Source: JANQKX01 sp039028695 (GTDB taxonomy: Bacteria > Pseudomonadota > Alphaproteobacteria > Kiloniellales > Kiloniellaceae). Taken from it: a DNA stretch of 30,004 nt. Both the position numbers and the translations under genes were made by a program. Of the stretch, positions 8,034-14,607 are shown one piece after another (positions within the stretch are counted from its first letter, which is position 1; every line of letters begins with the position of its first letter). The notes beneath the pieces were generated by a model. That model ran no database searches, was not told the origin of the DNA, and was given only the letters and a program-made list of their open reading frames with translations. The DNA lies in NCBI GenBank assembly GCA_039028695.1, contig JBCCHN010000055.1:1-30004 (forward strand). Reading direction: 5' to 3'.

Positions 8034-8077
8034 GACATTGGTGGTCAGTTCAATCCAAAGAAAGGACCACCAATGTC
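8034..8077 (+). promoter_or_regulatory. 13-bp inverted repeat over RBS and start of AlpA-like gene
   Basis: GACATTGGTGGTC (8034-8046) and GACCACCAATGTC (8065-8077) are perfect inverted copies separated by 18 nt. The right arm contains the last bases of the AAAGAAAGGA ribosome site and the ATG (8073-8075). As RNA it would form a hairpin hiding the initiation region; as DNA it would be a 44-bp dyad operator. Confidence 0.7.
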
Positions 8078-8384
8078 TGATACGACACAAATCGATCCCA
8101 ATCTGCTTCAGGTGCCTGGAGAAGCTTGCAACATCGGCGAAACTGACCAGCCAGCTAAACTGGCCAAAATCGAAGAGCTGTTCAGCCGTGAATACGTTTC
8201 CAAAGCAGATGTAGCCGAGGCATTCGGCACCTCTGAACGGACGGTCGAGCGCTGGGTCCGCGAGGGCACTTTCTGCAAGCCCTTGAAGCTCGGCCGAAAC
8301 TGCCTCTTCCATATTCCCAGCCTCAAAAAGCACTGGGCCGGTATCTTTGAGACCATGCGTAAACGGGGGCAGATGCGTCGCTAG
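8073..8384 (+). CDS. AlpA/excisionase-like helix-turn-helix protein
   Basis: 103 aa. The C-terminal half (EYVSKADVAEAFGTSERTVERWVREG, about 46-70, then KPLKLGRNCLFHIPSLKKHW) is a MerR/AlpA-type winged HTH: recognition helix, then a wing ending in a short hydrophobic strand. Such proteins in satellites act as excisionase or as activator of int. The N-terminal 40 residues are unstructured-looking and not shared with short AlpA proteins. The start lies inside a 13-bp inverted repeat, hinting at translational control or autorepression. It lies between the 421-aa gene and the primase pair on the same strand. Confidence 0.85.
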   Translation: MSDTTQIDPNLLQVPGEACNIGETDQPAKLAKIEELFSREYVSKADVAEAFGTSERTVERWVREGTFCKPLKLGRNCLFHIPSLKKHWAGIFETMRKRGQMRR

Positions 8385-8459
8385 TCTAGCCGTATCAGCT
8401 GCGATCTTAAGACCGCTAGCCTCACCCTACTCTCACTAAGCCAAATCACCAATCACTGA

Positions 8460-8515
8460 TGTGGCAGCCCTTGAGGCCGCGAAACCCTAAATGCGGCCCG
8501 ATCCAAGGGGCCACA
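8460..8515 (+). promoter_or_regulatory. Nested hairpin upstream of primase genes
   Basis: Three successive stems close on one axis: TGTGGC/GCCACA (8460-8465 with 8510-8515), CCCTTG/CAAGGG (8468-8473 with 8504-8509) and GGCCGC/GCGGCC (8475-8480 with 8493-8498). That gives 18 pairs with small internal loops, capped by the 12-nt loop GAAACCCTAAAT. The loop carries CCCTAA, the same hexamer that recurs after the primase gene. It ends 23 bp before the start of the next gene. Confidence 0.65.
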
Positions 8516-8538
8516 CCGGCAGATAGAAAGGAAAGAAC

Positions 8539-8883
8539 ATGCCTCGGGCTAAGTTCACAATTTACCATCCCAAACCATTCGATCCGAAGATCGTCGACTT
8601 TAAGTGCATTAACGCAGATGCCCTCCAGCGACTGCCTGCCATCTTCAATCGTTGGCTCCCTGATGGGGAATACCGCGGCGATGAGTACGTTGCCCTGAAT
8701 CCCAAGCGCCAAGACCGCAACTTGGGCAGTTTTTCGGTAAACACCAAATCCGGCGTTTGGTGTGATTTCGCGACAGGAGACTCGGGCGCAGACATCATCT
8801 CGCTAGTCGCCTTTTTGCTCAATATTGGCCAGCTCGAGGCGGCGCGGGTTATAAAAGTCGTCGTGGAGGCCTACCGTGTCTAA
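8539..8883 (+). CDS. Small primase-associated protein (primase N-terminal-like)
   Basis: 114 aa. The central and C-terminal parts (EYVALNPKRQDRNLGSFSVN, then GVWCDFATGDSGADIISLVAFLL and EAA) resemble the N-terminal domain found in satellite and phage primases, where 'G.W.DFATG..GGD.ISL.A' precedes the Toprim part. No CHC2 zinc cysteines are visible; the only Cys residues are 24 and 75. The ATG at 8539 has AAAGGAAAG at 8527-8535. It overlaps the downstream primase start by 8 bp, so the two are probably translationally coupled, and this is likely a split-off part of the primase. Confidence 0.75.
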   Translation: MPRAKFTIYHPKPFDPKIVDFKCINADALQRLPAIFNRWLPDGEYRGDEYVALNPKRQDRNLGSFSVNTKSGVWCDFATGDSGADIISLVAFLLNIGQLEAARVIKVVVEAYRV

Positions 8884-10936
8884 TGTCGGATCAAATCATC
8901 CCGGCAAAGCTCTGAGCCCGATACCGGCCAGCGCCCCGAATACCACTTTCCGCCACCGACGCTATGGAGAGCCCAGCCATGTGGCGACCTATCGGTCCCT
9001 GGATGGGCAGTTGCTGGGCTATACCGCCCGTTTCGATTGGGTGTCGGAGGAAGGCAAAACTCAAAAGGCCGTCTTGCCACGCACCTACTGCATAGACGCG
9101 AACGGCGGCCCCTCCTGGCAATGGAAGGGTTTCGCCAAACCCTACCCTCTCTACCGTCAAGAACAGCTCTTAGACCGCCCGGAGGCCCCCGTCCTGTTGG
9201 TTGAGGGAGAGCGCTGCGCGGAGGCCGCACAAGAACATTTTCCCGACCATGTAGCGCTTTCCTGGCTCGGCGGCTGTAAGGCCGTCGACCAGGTGGATTG
9301 GCGGCCCTTGGGCGGCCGCCGGGTGGTCCTCTGGCCGGACAATGATCCACCAGGCCAAAAGGCCATGAAGAAGATTGCCGCCCACCTCCAAGAGATCGGG
9401 TGCCCTGATGTTCGCTTGGTTCAAGTTCCAGAGGGATTGCCGCCCACCTGGGATTTGGCCGACTGCCTGCCTCATGAATTTCAAAGACAGAACCTTCGCG
9501 ACCTTTTGGAAAGCACCGTCCCGATCGCAACGGATCCTCAGCCCAGCACCGATGACGGCAACACTTTCTTCGACGACCTTTCCATTGGCTCCAACCTGGA
9601 GATGGCCAAGTGCCTTTTAGGTTTCCTCAAAAGCAAGTATGGCATCATCCGCTACAGCGAGGGGGACTTTTGGCGCTACGGGGGCAGCCACTGGCAGAAG
9701 ATCATCCCCATCCACTTAATGCAATTCATCCATAACTTCGATGGAGCGCAGTTTCCGGCCGGCAGGAAGCAGGTGGGAACCATCCGCCTTACCCACGGGC
9801 GTGTTGACGACACCCTTAAACTCGCCGCCTCTCGAGTGACCGAAGATGCCTTCTTTGCAAATCCGGCAAGGGGCATCAATTGCCAAAGTGGATTCATTGA
9901 ATTCGACACCGAAGGAAATCCTAGTCTCATTCCCCACTCACCGGACCACAAGGCCCGTCACGTCCTTCCAGGGGCCTGGCCGGCGGAAATCAGTCAACAA
10001 TATCGCGAGAGGTCTTCGCTTAGGACGTTGTTGTATGGGTGTTTTGGTGAAGATGAAGATGCTGCCGACAAGATCCGCCTGATCCAGGAACTGGCCGGTG
10101 CGATTGTCCTAGGGCAGAGCACTAAGCTAATTGCCCCCTTGGCCGTTATTCTTTACGGACCCATCGCCGAAAACGGCAAGAGCCAAATCCTCGATATGTT
10201 TCGGGGCCTGGTGCCCCCAGAGGCCTGCGCCAATATTCCGCCCAACAAGTTCGCGGACAAACATTATCTCTGCGCCCTACCAGGGGTTCTCTTGAACACC
10301 TCTGATGAGTTGACCTCGGCCAGCGCCATCATGAGTGATGTCTTCAAGTCCGTCATCACCGGCGATCCGGTAACCGCCCGAGACCTCTATAAATCGACAA
10401 TCTCCTTCAGGGCGCAGGCTCTCCATGTCTTTGCGAGCAATACCCTGCCGCCTTTTAAGGGAGGTTTTGACAAGGGCGTTAAGCGGCGACTTTGCGTGAT
10501 TCCCTTCAACCGCCAGATCCCCAAAGATGAGCGCATCGACAAGATCGGCGCCAAGATTGCCGAGCAGGAGCCGGATTTGCTATTGGATTTTGCCCTGCAA
10601 GGGGCCACGCGGGTGGTGCAGCAGGGCCACTACAGTCTACCCCTCTCCTGTGAAGAGGCGCTCAGGGATTGGGCCCTCACGGCTGATTCCCTCGAGGCCT
10701 GGGCCGCCCAAGGCCAGGTCATCGATGGAGATAAGCCGCCTCGAATGCTCACCCGCCAGGCCCACAGCCATTATCAGAACTGGGCGACTGCCCAAGGCTA
10801 TCGTCAGGACAATACCTTGGCGATCGGCATGTTCTCGCAGAGGCTGCCGGTCGCCCTGCCCGGGGTGAAAATCATCCACCCCAACAACAAAAGCACCGTG
10901 GTGGGCCTCAAGCTGCCAGAAGACGGAGACGACTGA
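8876..10936 (+). CDS. Toprim primase / SF3 helicase replication protein
   Basis: 686 aa starting at a GTG that overlaps the upstream gene. N-terminal Toprim-like part: VLLVEGERCAEAA with E110, and WPDNDPPG with D155 and D157. Residues about 230-380 form a linker domain. The C-terminal SF3 (P4 alpha/D5-like) ATPase has Walker A GPIAENGKS (428-436, K435), Walker B LLNTSDE (D477, E478) and motif C HVFASN with N522, followed by GVKRRLCVIPF. It should prime and unwind the element's own DNA at its origin. This organisation is the hallmark of satellite and island replication modules. Iteron-like TTAGGG/CCCTAA motifs occur on both sides of the primase pair and are candidate binding sites. Confidence 0.93.
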   Translation: MSNVGSNHPGKALSPIPASAPNTTFRHRRYGEPSHVATYRSLDGQLLGYTARFDWVSEEGKTQKAVLPRTYCIDANGGPSWQWKGFAKPYPLYRQEQLLDRPEAPVLLVEGERCAEAAQEHFPDHVALSWLGGCKAVDQVDWRPLGGRRVVLWPDNDPPGQKAMKKIAAHLQEIGCPDVRLVQVPEGLPPTWDLADCLPHEFQRQNLRDLLESTVPIATDPQPSTDDGNTFFDDLSIGSNLEMAKCLLGFLKSKYGIIRYSEGDFWRYGGSHWQKIIPIHLMQFIHNFDGAQFPAGRKQVGTIRLTHGRVDDTLKLAASRVTEDAFFANPARGINCQSGFIEFDTEGNPSLIPHSPDHKARHVLPGAWPAEISQQYRERSSLRTLLYGCFGEDEDAADKIRLIQELAGAIVLGQSTKLIAPLAVILYGPIAENGKSQILDMFRGLVPPEACANIPPNKFADKHYLCALPGVLLNTSDELTSASAIMSDVFKSVITGDPVTARDLYKSTISFRAQALHVFASNTLPPFKGGFDKGVKRRLCVIPFNRQIPKDERIDKIGAKIAEQEPDLLLDFALQGATRVVQQGHYSLPLSCEEALRDWALTADSLEAWAAQGQVIDGDKPPRMLTRQAHSHYQNWATAQGYRQDNTLAIGMFSQRLPVALPGVKIIHPNNKSTVVGLKLPEDGDD

Positions 10937-10953
10937 TACCGCTTAGGAGGATG

Positions 10954-11167
10954 TTAGGGTCTCGGTTAGGGTCAAGATCCCCAATTTACAAACCAGATCA
11001 ACGCCTTAATGGAAATGTTAGGGGGCCAAGAGTAAAAACTTTTTCCAAGAATAGCTTCAAGAAAAAAAGTTTCTCTGACCTTACCCTATCCGGACGGTTA
11101 CACCTTTGATCCCATTGGCAAATACCGGCTGCGTACCCTAACCCAGCGCCTAACATCGCCCTAACCC
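10954..11167. other. Candidate replication origin with TTAGGG/CCCTAA iterons
   Basis: In 214 non-coding bp, TTAGGG occurs at 10954, 10966 and 11018, and the inverse CCCTA at 11084, CCCTAACCC at 11136, CCTAACATC at 11149 and CCCTAACCC at 11159. Forward copies lie on the left and reverse copies on the right. Between them is an AT-rich stretch (11031-11075) with an AACTTTTTC ... GAAAAAAAGTT inverted repeat. Opposed iterons around an AT-rich core next to a primase-helicase gene are typical of an initiator-dependent origin. Confidence 0.55.
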
Positions 11168-11187
11168 AAAGAAAGGAGGAAGTCACC

Positions 11188-11442
11188 ATGACCGATTGGA
11201 TAGCTGCCGTCCTGGGGCGGGTTGAATCGGGGTCCAGCAAGCTTGAGAAGGCCAATATTACCTACGCCGAAAAAGCGGCTGTCCAATCTGAAACTTTTTG
11301 TCCTGACTGCCCTGCGTCCCGATTGTTGAACGCCTGCCGGTCAGGTGATTTGGTGGAGCGCTTGGCCATCATGACGGTCGATGCAGACCTGACCGATCAA
11401 GAGGCGCTTGAGCAAGCAATTCGAGATCTTCTCGAAAACTAG
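11188..11442 (+). CDS. Small uncharacterised island protein (84 aa)
   Basis: ATG at 11188 with a very strong ribosome site (AAAGGAGGA, 11172-11180), which supports it as a real gene. The protein has CPDCP (FCPDCPASRLLNACRSGD) in the middle and an acidic C-terminal helix (DQEALEQAIRDLLEN). The CxxC plus a third Cys could bind a metal, but no family is recognised. It is the last gene of the element-like series and lies directly after the iteron region, whose right part forms its upstream region; the primase may thus influence its expression. Confidence 0.75.
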   Translation: MTDWIAAVLGRVESGSSKLEKANITYAEKAAVQSETFCPDCPASRLLNACRSGDLVERLAIMTVDADLTDQEALEQAIRDLLEN

Positions 11443-11785
11443 ACCGCCAATTCTGTGAAACAAAAATCCGACTGTCCCACGTGAAACCATGCCCAACCCG
11501 TCTGAGCGCAACCAGCGGGTCCTTCCTGGCTTCCGCAAAGGACGCGGGGCGGCTCAGCGCGGTTCGTCCTATTTGCGCACAAAATTATCTGCCTTGTTTT
11601 GTTGTTTTTCTTGCGGTCATCGGGTGTCTGCTTTCGGTTCGATAAGCGGACATTTCGCCAAGACTTTCAATGAGGCAACTTTTAACCCTCAACGGCCACC
11701 GGACTGTGTTGTCAGTTTGGCGCGCATGCTAAAACAAGGGGCGGCAAAAAACCACTGATTCCCACTGGCGGTTGTTTTCCCTCAA
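11443..11785. other. Intergenic boundary region with partial repeat copy
   Basis: 343 bp without a convincing gene; an 89-codon open frame here has no ribosome site and no protein-like composition. It holds a 52-bp partial copy (11515-11566) of the dispersed repeat at 22.7 and 27.5 kb: 15 identical bases (GCGGGTCCTTCCTGG) and GCGGGGCGGCT. It also holds an imperfect palindrome TGTCTGCTT ... AAGCGGACA (11625-11652). The element's right end probably lies here. Confidence 0.5.
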
Positions 11786-11796
11786 TCACGAGGGAA
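11777..11796. other. Hairpin spanning the glpC stop codon
   Basis: TTCCCTC (11777-11783) and GAGGGAA (11790-11796) form a 7-bp stem with a 6-nt loop that contains the glpC stop. There is no T-tract on either side, so it is not a standard intrinsic terminator. It may protect the 3' end of the operon's mRNA. Confidence 0.4.
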
Positions 11797-13117
11797 CACC
11801 TTGGCTCGCAAGATTAACATAAGGGCCGGGAGTAGATTTTTCGATCGAGGCGGCAAGGATTTCCACTGGATGCTGACAATTCACACCGGTGGCCTGTTCG
11901 ATGTGCCAACGACATGTCTCGCTGTCGCAAACGACCATATCTGGCTCGGAAGAAGCTATTTGCTCGAACAAAGAGAGGCCGATGGCCATGGATATGCCAT
12001 GCTTTTTCCGGTCATATCCGTAGGTTCCGGCAATGCCGCAACAGTTGGATTGCGATACGACTACCTCCAGGCCTGGGATCTGCCTCAACAATTCAAGCGC
12101 AGGCAGGCCAATCCCATGCTGATGCAGTTGACATGGGCCGTGATAGAATACGCGCTTGTTGATCGGACCGAGCTTGCCGCGCAAACTTTCCCAATGATTT
12201 TTTCGGATGAATTCACAGATATCTTGAACCGCATCGGCGACGGCGCGCGCCGCCTGGTCATTGAGAGAGAGGTACCTTTGATACTTTTGCCGCAAGGTAA
12301 GAGAGCAACTTGTCGAGGTGGAGACGACTGCTGTCTCAGGCGGCAAAGCGGCAGCCAATTCACCGGTCACCCCTTTGGCCCGTTTTTCCGCTGCTTCCCA
12401 TTCGCCGCTCGATAACATAGGCAATGCGCAACAGGCTGTGTCTGGCACGTCCACACGCAGACCCAACCGGTTCAATAGGCCAACGGCAGCAATCCCCACT
12501 GTGGGATCATAGTGCTCGACAGAGCAACCTGAGAAGTAGACAACAAGTGGCCCGTTTGGCTGTTGCTGTTGCGCCAACCATCGCCGGAAAGTAGCTCCGT
12601 GAAACCGAGGCAGTGGCGCGTCCTTATGAAGGCCGAAAAGCCTATGTGCTAGGCGCCTTAGGGGCTTGTTGTGCAAAATAAAATTTGCAAACCCGGGAGC
12701 AACAGCAGCAATCTTCCCAAACAGATCCGGGCGATTCAGCAAACGTTGCGTGAAAGGTAAAAATCGATCCCCCCCCACCATGTCGGCCTTGGCAATTGTG
12801 ATCAGGTCGGTAATCGCGACGCCATTCGGGCAGACGCTTGTACACACACCACAACCGCTGCACAGGGATGGCGCGCTTTCTTTGATGTTTTCAATAATTC
12901 GAAATCGCTGGGATTGCGGCCCGCAGTACTTTGGTCCATGAAATTGAGCAGTCACCGAGGCGACCGGACAATAGGTCTGACAGGCACCGCACTTCGTGCA
13001 ATTGTCCATCGTCTCGATCACGGCACCAGGGCCGTCCAAACCGTCCTCTGCAGTGCTTTCCCGGTCCTTGCAAGGTGATCCGGACCTGAGAAAGAGGTTC
13101 GCCGGAATTTGGTTCAT
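11786..13117 (-). CDS. glpC: Anaerobic glycerol-3-phosphate dehydrogenase subunit C
   Basis: 443 aa from the ATG at 13117, chosen because it forms an ATGA overlap with the kinase stop; a longer frame upstream exists but runs inside the kinase gene. Two 4Fe-4S motifs, CTKCGACQTYCP and CSGCGVCTSVCP, lie in the first 110 residues. Two CCG-type cysteine-rich motifs follow (DTACCALPMLSSG and QSNCCGIAGTYGYD). This is the GlpC/heterodisulfide-reductase-D-like plan. GlpC anchors GlpAB at the inner face of the membrane and passes electrons from the flavin to the quinone pool. It is the last gene of the locus. It is longer than E. coli GlpC (about 396 aa). Confidence 0.93.
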   Translation of the reverse strand: MNQIPANLFLRSGSPCKDRESTAEDGLDGPGAVIETMDNCTKCGACQTYCPVASVTAQFHGPKYCGPQSQRFRIIENIKESAPSLCSGCGVCTSVCPNGVAITDLITIAKADMVGGDRFLPFTQRLLNRPDLFGKIAAVAPGFANFILHNKPLRRLAHRLFGLHKDAPLPRFHGATFRRWLAQQQQPNGPLVVYFSGCSVEHYDPTVGIAAVGLLNRLGLRVDVPDTACCALPMLSSGEWEAAEKRAKGVTGELAAALPPETAVVSTSTSCSLTLRQKYQRYLSLNDQAARAVADAVQDICEFIRKNHWESLRGKLGPINKRVFYHGPCQLHQHGIGLPALELLRQIPGLEVVVSQSNCCGIAGTYGYDRKKHGISMAIGLSLFEQIASSEPDMVVCDSETCRWHIEQATGVNCQHPVEILAASIEKSTPGPYVNLASQGVPS

Positions 13118-14607
13118 TTGCCGGATCTCTCGATTGCCAATTCGATGGCTTTGGCCCAGCTGGCCCAATCGGCCTCACGACGGTCGGCGCTTATATTCGG
13201 TTGGTACGTAAGGGTTTCCAAAGCGGCATCCGCCACGTCTTGCCTGGTCATTTGTCCTGCACCAATGGCCGCCAACTGAGCGGCACCCAAGGCCGTCATA
13301 TCTGGCTCTAAGGAAACGTTGACCGGGATGCCGAGCAAATCCGCCTGGCGTTGGACAAGATATTTGTTTCTCGACGGGCCGCCATCTGCCCGCACAACCT
13401 TCGGGCTCTTTGCCAATCGTTGGCTAATCTCCAACACAATCTCGGCACATTGAAAGGCAATTCCGTCCAGCAAAGCCCGTGCAATGTGCCCGGGTTGACT
13501 GTCCAAGCCCAGACCATAGAGGCAGGCCCGCGCTTTCGATTCCCAATGGGGGGCGGCGAGTCCGGTGAAACTGGGCACAAAGGTCACGCCGCCGGTATCG
13601 GCGACTGAGTTCGCCAATTTTTCCGAGGCCTCGGCAGAGGCAATGAGACCCGCGCCAACGCACCAATCAATCGCCGAGCCAACAGCGAAGACGCCGCCTT
13701 CAATCGTGTAATCGACCTGTTCGTCAAGTTGCCAAGCGATGAATACCGGTAACTTACCATCGGGTTCTACGGGAGAAGGCCCAGTTGTCGCCTCGATGAA
13801 TGCGCCGGTACCGTAAGTCGCCTTGATGCTGTCGGGGCCCCAGCAACCCTGGGCAAATAAGGCGGCATGGGCATCAACCGCGTCGGCGGTGATGAGAGGG
13901 CGTGCGGCAGGCACGTCAGGATGACAAATTGTGCCGAAATCCCCCACCGTGGGGCGAATCAGCGGCATGCATTCCTCTTCCAATCCGAAAGCATCTAATA
14001 GATCGGAATCCCAAATAACGCTGCGGAGGTTGAATAGCGCGGTACGTGACGCGGTTGCAGCATCGGTAGCATGGACGGCGCCGCCGGTCAGGCGGTCAAT
14101 GACATAACTATCCGTCCCGCCCAGTCGGAGTTGTCCCTTTTGAGCGGCTTGGCGCACCTCGGGCACACGGTCCATGAGCCATTTGAATTTGGAGGCTGAA
14201 AAATAGGGGTCCATCATAATACCGGTTCTCTCCCGGATCAGATCATCGACACTGCCGGCAACCAATTTTTCACATATCTCAGCTGTTCGGCGATCTTCCC
14301 ACGACAGCGCTGGGCCCAGGCTTTTTCCGTTTTCAGTAGACCAAGCCATGCTGGTTTCGCCTTGATTGGCAATCCCGACGGCCCGCACATCTCGCCAACT
14401 CATCGACGATGCTTGAAGTGCCCCGTGGGCCGCTTGGATGCTGCTATGGAGGAAATCGTCGGGTCGGTGTTCAACCAACCCAGGCTGAGGCGTTTGCTTT
14501 GGCATGGCAACGGAGTGGCTGGAAACCTTGCCGACACCCGGCTCAAAAACCAAAGCGGTCGTGGTGGTTCCGCCATGATCGATCCCCAAAAAAACACCGG
14601 CTTCCAT
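13114..14607 (-). CDS. FGGY-family kinase, GlpK-like with altered substrate site
   Basis: 497 aa, full length for the family, collinear with E. coli GlpK: GIDHGGTTTTALVF, NQGETS, WEDRRT, DPYFSASKFKW, TDAATASRTALFN, D245-AHAALFAQ, YGTGAF270, FTGLAAPHW, DGGPSRN and TALGAAQLA. Catalytic base D245 and E84, Y134 and F270 are kept. Of the residues that contact glycerol in E. coli GlpK, R83 is glycine here and Q246 is alanine. ATP-dependent phosphorylation of a polyol is secure; glycerol as the substrate is not. The kinase lies between glpB and glpC, overlapping glpB by 1 bp (TAATG) and glpC by 4 bp, so it is made in step with the dehydrogenase subunits and presumably feeds them. Confidence 0.9.
   Translation of the reverse strand: MEAGVFLGIDHGGTTTTALVFEPGVGKVSSHSVAMPKQTPQPGLVEHRPDDFLHSSIQAAHGALQASSMSWRDVRAVGIANQGETSMAWSTENGKSLGPALSWEDRRTAEICEKLVAGSVDDLIRERTGIMMDPYFSASKFKWLMDRVPEVRQAAQKGQLRLGGTDSYVIDRLTGGAVHATDAATASRTALFNLRSVIWDSDLLDAFGLEEECMPLIRPTVGDFGTICHPDVPAARPLITADAVDAHAALFAQGCWGPDSIKATYGTGAFIEATTGPSPVEPDGKLPVFIAWQLDEQVDYTIEGGVFAVGSAIDWCVGAGLIASAEASEKLANSVADTGGVTFVPSFTGLAAPHWESKARACLYGLGLDSQPGHIARALLDGIAFQCAEIVLEISQRLAKSPKVVRADGGPSRNKYLVQRQADLLGIPVNVSLEPDMTALGAAQLAAIGAGQMTRQDVADAALETLTYQPNISADRREADWASWAKAIELAIERSGK

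Larger units (their letters stand above)
5230..11570. mobile_element. Satellite-like integrated element (approximate right end)
   Basis: The left end is fixed by the tRNA-Met fragment. All genes from the integrase to the 84-aa gene are on the plus strand and follow the integrase - AlpA-like - primase/helicase plan of P4-like satellites and related small islands. No capsid, portal, terminase or lysis gene is visible, so autonomous particle formation is unlikely. The right boundary is uncertain: element-like genes stop at 11442, host-type glp genes begin at 11786, and no second attachment core was found between them. A deletion at the right end, or a larger island, would both fit. Confidence 0.65.

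Noticed and set aside
5443..10936. Complete prophage
   Set aside because: No structural, packaging or lysis genes are visible; the content fits a satellite or small island.
10954..11167. Telomere-like TTAGGG repeats meaning a linear replicon end
   Set aside because: Copies are few, scattered and in both orientations, and genes continue on both sides; iterons of an origin fit better.
11489..11758. 89-codon open frame after the satellite genes
   Set aside because: No ribosome site, unlikely composition, and it runs through the repeat core and an intergenic palindrome.
11777..11796. Intrinsic terminator after glpC
   Set aside because: The stem is only 7 bp and neither side has a T-tract; listed as a hairpin instead.
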